Assembly (NCBI GenBank): GCA_049999725.1
Contig: JBNGIS010016880.1
Coordinates: 1 to 30,489, forward strand
Source: Haplomitrium mnioides
Lineage: Eukaryota > Marchantiophyta > Haplomitriopsida > Calobryales
Direction: 5' to 3'
Length of the DNA: 30,489 nucleotides
Under the pieces are notes generated by a model. It was not told the origin of the DNA. It searched no databases and saw only the letters and a list, made by a program, of their open reading frames with translations. Each line of letters begins with the position of its first letter. The first letter of the stretch is position 1. This document shows, piece by piece, positions 22,501 through 30,489 of this stretch. The position numbers and the translations under genes are program-made.

Positions 22501-24822
22501 CACTTCTACAACCGAAGATACAGATTGTAAACGTTCTATTTTTTGCAACAAACTTTTGCATGCAAAAGATTTCAATTTCTAATTCAAAATCTAAAAGTAA
22601 AATGGGTACAAAGCTTTACATATGAGTCAAACCACGCTAAAGGTTTTAAGTTATACATCTTACTCCTAACAAGAAAAAATAATTAGTCAATTTAGGCAGA
22701 TGCTTTAGAAAGACAATAACCTTAAACTTTTCTACAAAACAATAAAGTTAGAAACAACATACTTACATTTTAGAGAAGAAAATATTTTTACAAAGAAAAT
22801 GAAAATATTAACTAAAGATTTAAGTTTGATTTATAGAGAATAACATTCAACTTGGAATGATTTACAATAAAAAGTTCAAGGTGGTAGATAAATTCAACAA
22901 GTTGCTTCAAAAGATTCTCACGTACTTTATAAAATAATAATCATAAATTACAATATACTTGAAAAAACAAAATATATAACAAAATTCTTAAATGACTTTA
23001 GTCACTCGTCTCGACTTCTTTGGATTTAGCTTTCGAAGATTCATCAAGGTTTGGTTGATTTGTCTCAGTGTTAATAACAGTGATTGAATCTCTTTGAAAC
23101 ATTTCAAGATTGAGGGCTCTTTGTCTTTCGTACTCAAATAGATTTGCTGTAATGGTAACTTGAATAGTTTTTCTCAATTGGTTTTTTGGAGTAAGAAGAA
23201 AATCAAAAGACAAAATCATGATTTGTGTCATATCAAGCACAAAAATATGTAACTTGGATTTGAGTTTCCCTGTTGTTGCTGCTATTTTTTCTGGGAAGTA
23301 TTGTCCAGAAAATGCATCCTCATCTTGACAAGTAAACCATTGAACACGTACTTGTTTCGGGTTTGGGGGATCTTCCTCATCAAATGACAAAATCTTGAGA
23401 CATTTGGCAACCCAAAACGGTCTGCCCTTTCGATCCAGATATGCAACAACACAAATAAACATTCTAGCTTTCATCTCATGTAGATTGCAAAATTTATGCA
23501 CGTATCGAGCATTGTGCAAAAGAGTCCCTTCTCACAGTCTAAGTGCTCCATCATAGATTTCTCGACGTGTAGAAAGTATTTGCTGTACCGGAGTATTTTC
23601 TTCTGTCTGTTGAGCATCAAGCTCAGAACCTAGACAAACATTTTGAGAATCATTACAAGTGTTTGACTGTTGTGAAGGTAGAAAGGTAAATTGTGCTTCG
23701 AGTCCTCATCTTTTTGTTTTCAAGGATGTAGGCTGCAATCTCTTGTTGGGCAAGAAAAAATTCATTCCACCATTGAATATCAGAATCTGTAAAGAACTTG
23801 TGGTAGTTCTCACTTTATGTTGTCCCTTATTGAAAATACCACTTTCTCGGCATCCACTTCTCTTTCTTCCTTTTGAGATCATTTGTTTTCAGAATATGCC
23901 TTGAGAGGAATCAACATTGAACTCAAAATTTCTCTTCCCACTTAAGGTAGGCACTTGAGTTGACAAATACCATCCGTAGGTAACAAAAATGCATCTGCTG
24001 AAAACTGTTTGCTCCAAATCTTTGCCTTGGAATAATTTAACTGGAACTTGAATTGTTGATTAAAAGTAATATCATATATCCTTTGAATCAAAGAGGGATA
24101 TTGTTAGAGAAACAGTTTGAAATCTCAAGTTTCCAACAAAAGAGTCACATGAGGTTTATGACTATAGAATAATTGAAGCACCTTGCTAAGACTCGTAATC
24201 GTGAAAGCTTTGACACGTTTCAAACGTTTTGAGATTCGGCTAAACATTTGATTGATTTGATCATGAGTATGGCCAACCATGAGAAATCCCACTTTGGTTT
24301 TTCAAAAAACATTCTTAGCAATAAGCAGACTAAGAAATCTAAATATGATAGAATTCTTATTCTCTCATGTTGTATTGTCCAGCTGAAGATACAAAGTTGG
24401 AGGCAGCGAGCCTTCAAAGTCATATAATATTTTGTTGAGCACAATTACTGTCAAATTAGAATTGCTTCTCAAGTTTCCATATGTTAAGAAGACCCTCAAA
24501 GAAAGAGTATGATTGAATATTAAAGCACCAACAACATGCACACCCACTAAACAATCTTTATCAATGCTTTTTGGTAGCAAAGGCCAATATAGAATAGCAA
24601 TTTTCTTCTCATCCATTCCATCAATGACAATTCCCAAGTAACTTTGATCATCGACATAACATTTTCTTTGATGGTTTGGAAGTTTTGTTCTTTCTTTCAT
24701 TTGTTGGTCACGATGAAGAAATAGCTGGCAATTATATTTGACTACATCATCACAAAGCACGATGGATATAAAAGTAGTTCAGTAAAACATATGTCGATGC
24801 TTGTAGCTTCAAAACACAACCT

Positions 24823-25521
24823 CAGGTGCTAAGAACATTCAAGTCATCCTGGACAAATGTTTGAATTTGTAGAAGTGAAAACTTTGTAGAAGATTAAAAA
24901 TAAACTTTAAGTAATTTGAAAAAAAGAAAATGTTTTTTACATAAAATAAACAAAAGCTTCAAAAATAGAAAAATAAGATTTAAAAAAAAATGGTACTAAA
25001 ACACATCTTTTGAGCATTTAAGATGAGTGGAGACAAAAATTGATCGTATGAGCGCATAAGATCAATGCAACAACATCAATATCATGGCTTTTTGTGACTA
25101 CTGTTGCGACTGATTTTAAAAAGAACAAGAACAAATCCTATTTGCACATAGGATTTGCAAGCAACAAAAACAATTCTTGATATTTTTTACAAAGGCTCTT
25201 CATTTAAATGAACAAAAACAAAACTTGTTGCAATGCTAAGGTCACCACCAAGAATCAGATTCATTTTCTCGCTTTATTCGACTGTAGACAAGGCTAAAAT
25301 TGAAACTTAAAACAACAGACTCTATGCAAGCATAGACACTCTTCTCACAACTCAACTTGCAAAGAATTATTTGACTCAAATCTTCTTTGTTGAATAACTT
25401 AACATTAAAATATCCTTTAGTTCTAAGTTGAGAAAACATGACATCTCTACAACTAAGCTTTGAGTCCAGAAAAAAGAGCATAGATTAACCAAATGTATCA
25501 AAAAAGAAGAAAATATGTTAC
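24823..25521 (-). other. Probable intron of the transposase-like gene
   Basis: Begins GTAACATATTTTC on the minus strand and ends near an AG before the coding stretch that starts around 24,820. It is noncoding and AT-rich, with two or three palindromic sites of the dispersed family: gtatgagcgcataag (about 25,046), cctatttgcacatagg (about 25,138) and ctatgcaagcatag (about 25,321). The acceptor position is uncertain by tens of bases. Confidence 0.55.
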
Positions 25522-26024
25522 CTTTGTCGGACTCCAAGACAGATTTTTCTTGCAAAGATTTTATTTCTTTGCATGTTTCACAAACATCAAATTTATTGCA
25601 TTTTGGAATTTTTACATTTGGAAAATGAGTTCTCCAATGTTTTGTAAAACTCGAGAAACTAAGAATACAAGGGGGATCTTTCTCTTTCAAATAAGTTATG
25701 TAGTAGTCATAAACTTCATATTTTGTAAAATTATCGGGCACGTTATAAACTTCATGAGTGGGCATTCTCGCAATGTCCTTGGAAAAAATTGCCCATCCAC
25801 TCACGCACAAAAACTCCTTTAGTAGATAGTTCTCTTTTTCCAAAAATGCCTCTAGGATCTACATTATTGAGATTTTGAATCCTTTGGATTCTATCATTCC
25901 CTACTACTAATATTAATTTGAAGGCTCTTCTACAGACAAAGGTATCGCCAAGCAAAGTAAACCAATTGTTAACATCAGAGTTTTTCCTTGGTATTCCCTA
26001 TTACAATGTGATGTCTTGATTCTT

Positions 26025-26124
26025 NNNNNNNNNNNNNNNNNNNNNNNNNNNNNNNNNNNNNNNNNNNNNNNNNNNNNNNNNNNNNNNNNNNNNNNNNNNN
26101 NNNNNNNNNNNNNNNNNNNNNNNN
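26025..26124. other. Assembly gap (100 N)
   Basis: Exactly 100 N, the conventional length for a gap of unknown size. It falls inside the first exon of the transposase-like gene, next to its KRTSCCQNN motif, so part of that conserved region is missing. Confidence 0.99.
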
Positions 26125-26903
26125 CAATTATTTTGACAACATGAAGTTCTCTTCAATTTAAAAATTGACATTGGATCGAGTTTTTTCTTCACAAAGCTCT
26201 CGTTAGGATGGACTTTCGACAAAGAATTTTCATGTAAGGTATCTACCCGTTTGGGTTTTAGCCATGACAAAGAATTTTTATATTGTGTTGGATGATTTGG
26301 TCCGTAAGCAAATCCAACAATAGGAGATAATTCATCTTGAAGATCTTGATCATCATCGTAAACACTGTTTGTTCTGTCACAAAATAATTTCGAGAGATGA
26401 GGTTCTTCTTGGGGATTTGGAGAACTGCACCATTTTGAAACGAAATCTTGATCAATATCTCAATTAAAAGGAAAATTTTTTTGTAACAAAATCGATGTCA
26501 TTGGCGATATGTTGATTGATTGAGATTCTTTGCTAGAATCATTTCCCAAACTGTCAATTGAAGACTCCTCCAAAAGAATTCAGTTTGTTTTAGATGTCCC
26601 AATCTCTTTGCGAGGTGCAACTTGAAATGAAATCACTCGTTGTTTGAGTGGTGTCATCGGGGGCATGGGTTCATCTCCAAAATTAAAATTGTCCACAGAT
26701 TGTATGTTTTTTGTGTTTTAAGCAAACATAGTTTGATCATGAATATTGAGGTCTCCTTGAGATGAGGACGAAGAAAGGTCTACAACCGTTTGCAATTTTT
26801 GTGTTCAACCTTTTTTTGTTGATATGTTGGAATACTTAGAATAAAGATTCAATTTTGACCTCTTGAAGTGCAACAAAGATCTTGTGCTAGATGAAGTTTG
26901 TTT

Positions 26904-27053
26904 CTTTAATTCTTTGCAACCACTGAGTTCCCTCTTTGATCCTTTACGTGCAAGTTGTTCACTCGTTAATCTTGTGTGCGCATTGGATTCACTTCTTGAC
27001 CCTATGCGCGCATAGGGTTGAGTCCCTGATCCTATGCACGCATGAAGTTTATC
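26904..27053 (-). repeat. In-frame 30-bp repeats within the transposase-like reading frame
   Basis: Five consecutive 30-bp units (27,053-27,024, 27,023-26,994, 26,993-26,964, 26,963-26,934, 26,933-26,904), each ten codons, in the frame of the ATG at 27,269. The best units read DKLHACIGSG and TQPYARIGSR. The second contains the perfect 16-bp palindrome CCTATGCGCGCATAGG at 27,001-27,016. Later units drift. No stop occurs inside the repeats themselves. Confidence 0.8.
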
Positions 27054-27269
27054 TTCTCAATCTTTTTGGGCAGAGCTATTTGATTCAGCAGAAGCCAACT
27101 TCTTCCCTAATATACTCGACATCACACTTGACACTTTTGGTACTCCATCGCTTACCTCCAAATAATTGTTGTTTGAACAAATCTCAACTTGTTTGTCAAA
27201 AGTAACCTTTTTTTATGAAGAGTAATCTTAGAAGTCTAACCTCTTCTTGTCTTTAAGAACTCCAGCCAT

Positions 27270-27710
27270 TGAAAAGGCTTACAAAAAATCAAGTACTTCA
27301 AGAAACTATTTTAGCAAATATTATGAACCTCTTACGGCCCACTAGAAGATGCGTTTTTCAAGAAATTTTTGCAAAACGACAAAATATAATAAAATTTTTT
27401 GGAAATATACAAACCAGCAATGCTTTATATACTAACTCTTTTTTTTGGCACCACGCAAACCTATGTGTCAAGAGCTCCGTGAATCAATTTTTGGCAAGAA
27501 AAGGCATTTTTTTGAAATTTAGCTATAAAAGGAGTATCAGTGGAAAGTTTTTTTCCATTGTCGCAAATTCACTTTCTGGTTTTTGTTTTCTTGTCATCGC
27601 TATTTTTTGCATTTACTTCCTTTTTTGCCCTTTCCAACCTTTCAAGTTTTGTGAACTTTTGTTCATTACATTTTTCACCTCTAATTGTACTTGTTTCTAC
27701 TGTCTTGAAA
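27270..27710. promoter_or_regulatory. Bidirectional promoter region between two divergent genes
   Basis: A 441-bp spacer separates the two start codons. On the minus strand TATATAAAG (27,431-27,423) lies about 154 bp before the transposase start. On the plus strand TATAAAAG (27,524-27,531) lies about 180 bp before the companion start. Each start has a good plant context (tcaATGG and aaaATGG). The spacer is T-rich and has no other recognisable element. That both boxes work is an inference. Confidence 0.6.
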
Positions 27711-29987
27711 ATGGCATCTCAAGGAAATGTTTCTCGACCTACTCAACCAAAGCCATACAGGTATTCGGATGTTGTCAAGGCTCTATAGCCTGAGAAATTG
27801 GAGTGGAATTGGCTTGTTAATTACTTCTCCTTGAAAGACCTTGATCAACATCTTTACCTTTTTGCTGGTGAAGTTGAGAAATTCAATTTGGATCTTCTGG
27901 TCCAAATCACGATGATCCATGAAGGCAAGAAAACCAACATCGGGCTGCTTGTACAGTCCCAAGATGCAACTACGCTTTACTATGCAAATCACAAACGATT
28001 TTCTTTTTTCGAGTTTAAGGAGAGGGATATATTTGTCAAACATTTTCAGACGACAAAGGAAAATGGCAAGGTAAATTTTGAAAACCTTTTTTCATTTGTT
28101 TCCTTTTTTACTAACTCTAAACTCCCAGGTCCATGCGCGCATTGAGTCTTGGGGTCCATGCGCGTATAGACTCCCAAGTCCATGCATGTCAGGACTCCCA
28201 AGTCCATGCGTGCATGGACTCTTATGAGTCCTTGCTTGCCTAGACCCGAGAGTCTTGGCACGTTTGGACTCTGAGAGTATGTGCGTGCATGGACTCCCAA
28301 GTTCATACGCGTATGGTTATTAGAGTCCATGTGCGTTGGACTCCCAAGTCTATGCGCGTATGGTTATTGGAGTCTATGCGCACATAGACTACATTGTCCT
28401 ATCTCTTATCTTGAATACTTGTACTTATGCCTAATCATTTTTTGTTTTGTTTTCAATTTACTTAGTTTCTAGCGGATTTCGTTGATGGCTACAAAGATGA
28501 AAAGCACGATTTCATCAAGTTAGCCATCCAAATCAAAATTTTGAAGCCCAAGCAGGGCGTTAACATTCAACAACTAGTGTTGCATCCAAGCGAGGCTACA
28601 TTTTAAGCTCACGCGGCAGGCTCTTCTGCTCAAGAAAAAAAGAAAGGAGGTGGAGCAAGCTGAGGCTCTCAAAAAGAGAAGCATGCAGTCCAGAAGAAAA
28701 AGAATGTTCCAGTATCAATCATTGATGAGGAGCCAACCCCCTCTAATCTCCAACAAGGTCGTTTTTTGCTGCTCCTTCATCTCTATCACCAAGCAGCTCG
28801 GGGCAAGAATCAGAGTCAAAGCCAATATGGGCTCCAACGTCAAGAGCAAAAAGGCAATCCCACAAGGGGTTGCAAACTTTCTAGGAATGGGAGCAAGTGG
28901 AACCTCAGACAGTATCTGAGGAAGACAAAAACAAAATAAAGGAGTATGCAATCCAGCGATGCAGAGTCTGCAAAGAAACAATCACAATTAGGCTGGAGAA
29001 CTTGAATTTGCTGAAACTTGGAATGGACTTCTGGCTTGCGTTAAGAAGTGGTGAGCTTTAGGATCTACAACAAAGCATATTTTTGATGTGAGAGAAGAAT
29101 ACCGTTAAGGGCCAAAAGCCAAAGGATAAAGGATCTCTCAGAATGGAGGACATGAAGTGGACACCTTGGAGGTCCCTTAAGGGTCTTCTTGATGAAGTTA
29201 AAATTTCAATTTTGAAGCGCGTGCAAGTCATAGAGCATTCAATGGATGAAATGTCTCAGAAAGCAGACACACATAATGTTGGCCGGGTTTTTTCGAGTTT
29301 TTTTTTCGATTTTTTGTGTTTACCTCGGCTTAGTACAGCAATTTGTGCCCAGGATTGATCAACTTCATGCACAAAGGTGGCTTAGAGGGTCAAAACAATT
29401 CAAGGAGTCGTTCAGAGTCTGGACATAGAAGATTGTTTCAGACCATTAGAGAGTTGGCCCAGTTCGACGCATGGAAGAGAAACCACTCGGAAGGTCATCA
29501 ACAAGATTTGGAGCAAAGGGCTTCACCTTTGGCTCGCAAATTGCGTTCTATTTGTATTCTTATATGTCGTTTTTCTCTTGTGTAATATATCATATGTGTT
29601 TTGTTTACTCTGTATCTTTGGCGAGTATAGCATAGTATAATATTAGTATTTTATTTTATCGATTCATTCTGTTGTATTCTTTTATTGTACTCTGTTTTGT
29701 TATATACTGATTTGTCTATTCTTCTTTGTTCCCACTCCTTCCAATTTTTCCATTGTTCCTTTCTTTCTCTTCCTCTTACCTTGCAGCCAACACCCACTTG
29801 GAGCACGATTCAACCTCGCGTAGGGCAGCCCTAAGGAGAAAATTCAAGAAGGGGTTGGAAATTCAAGAGGGAACCAGCAGTTGGAGAGAGGCAAAGCGTG
29901 GATATCAAATGCACAATTGGTGAAATGCAAGGAGGTTTTAAAAGAAAGAATGAGAGGGCACGAGGAAAGAGCGACAACAAAATTTAG
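27711..29987 (+). pseudogene. Unrecognised companion gene, multi-exon and degenerate
   Basis: Start ATG at 27,711 (MASQGNVSRPTQ). Exon 1 runs to 28,070 (donor GTAAATTTTG) with one stop, TAG at 27,786. It encodes RYSDVVKAL, EWNWLVNYFSLKDLDQHLY and ERDIFVKHFQ. The acceptor TTACTTAG at 28,465 restores the frame: FLADFVDGYKDEKHDFIKL. Exon 2 then shows TAA 28,604, TGA 28,661, a one-base slip in the T run near 28,752, TAG 28,882, TAG 29,059 and TGA 29,089. It encodes a low-complexity Ser/Gln/Lys middle, then IKEYAIQRCRVCKETI, MDFWLALRSGEL and WRSLKGLLDEVK, ending near 29,275. A probable third exon (about 29,342-29,545) reads RLFQTIRELAQFDAWKR. A possible fourth begins after TTGCAG at 29,787 (PTPTWSTIQPRV), with TAA at 29,832, and runs to TAG at 29,985. 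I do not recognise the protein. Its head-to-head position suggests a partner of the transposase, for example a DNA-binding or assembly protein. Confidence 0.7.
28121..28391. repeat. Minisatellite of 24-25 bp palindromic units in an intron
   Basis: About eleven units of the type actcccaagtccatgcgcgcatgg, head to tail. Their consensus contains the 20-bp palindrome AGTCCATGCGCGCATGGACT in near-perfect forms (for example around 28,201-28,221 and 28,371-28,391). They fill the intron 28,071-28,465 of the companion gene. Because the unit is close to a multiple of three, both strands look open here; those frames are artefacts. Confidence 0.85.
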
Positions 29988-30489
29988 TTGAGGAGAGAAT
30001 GGTGAGGAGAATTTGACCAAGAGAGGCCACGCGAGAAATCTGACAATTTCTTTGCACATTTCTTTTTGTTCTATTTTCTTTTGTTGTGTAACCTATGTAC
30101 TCTGTTCTGTTTTCCTCTGTGTTTTGTATGTGCTCTGTAAATTTCATATGTTATTAGTATCTCCATCACTGTGGAAGTTCGGAAAGGTGCTTTATTCACC
30201 CTATTTGAGAGAAGTTTATGTTATATTATTTTATATTATTTTATAGTCCTTTATTATTATTTAGTAAACTCTACTTCCCCTGTATGTACTAGAGGCCTTG
30301 TACAAAAAACTCTACTCCCCTTATATGATAGTATGGGGATAAAAAAGTTTACTCCTATGGCCAACTCTAATTTATTTTATTAGATTTACTTATTTTTATG
30401 TTATTTAATATTTATTATTATTATTCTAATGTTATTTCTATCATTCTTATTATTATATTATTATTTTAATATTTTAATAATGATAATAC
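29988..30489. other. AT-rich tail, no gene seen
   Basis: Noncoding. It contains a short direct repeat, aaactctacttcccc (about 30,266) and aaactctactcccc (about 30,307), and a weak inverted repeat tcccc...gggga around 30,315-30,340. The last 120 bp are almost entirely A and T with att repeats. Confidence 0.6.

Larger units (their letters stand above)
22998..27269 (-). pseudogene. DUF7869-like transposase gene, degenerate
   Basis: Start ATG at 27,269 (MAGVLKDKKR). The first exon keeps one frame to the N-gap although seven stops interrupt it (codons starting at 27,230, 27,215, 27,059, 26,807, 26,720, 26,582 and 26,462). It encodes an Asp/Ser-rich N-terminus, then KRTSCCQNN before the gap. After the gap come VCRRAFKLILVVGNDRI and, past a frameshift near 25,790, MPTHEVYN, FTKHWRTHFPNVKIPK and the Cys motif VCETC. 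A donor GTAACA ends this exon at 25,522; the next begins near 24,820. It carries HRDQQMKERTK, IDGMDEKK (first Asp near 24,622), SNLTVIVLN, LPPTLYLQLDNTT (Asp near 24,379) and GHTHDQ (about 24,260-24,275). These spaced acidic motifs match a family of transposase-like eukaryotic proteins annotated, I believe, as DUF7869. The C-terminal part (23,519-22,998, ending TAA) has FWVAKCLKI and VRVQWFTCQDEDAF, like the family's chromatin-reader-type tail. Frames shift repeatedly at 24.1-23.5 kb. Family naming is from memory. Confidence 0.85.

Noticed and set aside
28046-28330. Minus-strand open frame of 94 codons with an eight-residue repeat
   Set aside because: It is generated by the 24-bp minisatellite in the companion gene's intron; no independent coding support.
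30264-30340. Possible MITE or terminal inverted repeat of the divergent-gene element
   Set aside because: Only a short direct repeat and a 5-bp inverted arm; no counterpart found left of 22.9 kb by eye.

Overview
The window looks like nuclear DNA from a land plant with a large, repeat-rich genome. It is AT-rich, has no compact intact gene, and is filled with old nested transposable elements. The evidence is Ty1/copia gag-pol with a plant-type initiator-Met primer site, a Ty3/gypsy integrase remnant, tRNA-type SINE heads, several minisatellites and a 100-N assembly gap. A gymnosperm, fern or lycophyte would fit, but the sequence alone does not settle the species. I see no convincing intact host gene, no rRNA or functional tRNA gene, and no CRISPR.

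Layout. 1-3.4 kb: a GA microsatellite, a short direct duplication and mostly unrecognised DNA. 3.4-3.65 kb: a minisatellite built on a palindrome of the type TATGCGCGCATA. 3.9-4.7 kb: a dead Ty3/gypsy integrase on the minus strand. 5.0-5.5 kb: a degenerate minisatellite. 5.61-10.07 kb, resuming at 19.20-19.32 kb: eight head-to-tail units of about 575 bp, each carrying the C-terminal end of a copia RNase H on the minus strand. 10,066-19,195: a complete but dead minus-strand copia element that split the last array unit, with 286-bp LTRs, a perfect ATATC target duplication, a primer site and a polypurine tract. A 3.0-kb insertion (about 10,949-13,956) separates its RT from its RNase H, and its leader is unusually long with a SINE-like head. 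19.3-22.3 kb: unrecognised.

The most interesting part is 22,998-29,987. Two degenerate genes stand head to head. The minus-strand gene (start 27,269) is a transposase-like protein with IDGMD, QLDNT and GHTHDQ motifs, resembling the eukaryotic family annotated as DUF7869. The plus-strand gene (start 27,711) encodes an unrecognised companion protein over several exons. They share a 441-bp spacer with one TATA box for each direction. Both are broken by premature stops that one C-to-T or G-to-A transition can explain, while the minus gene's first exon keeps its frame for more than 1.1 kb. This looks like a two-gene DNA transposon, or at least a divergently transcribed transposase locus. I did not find its ends. 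The palindromic minisatellite of the left region recurs here in the minus gene's introns or flank, in the plus gene's intron, and as an in-frame 30-bp repeat inside the transposase reading frame.
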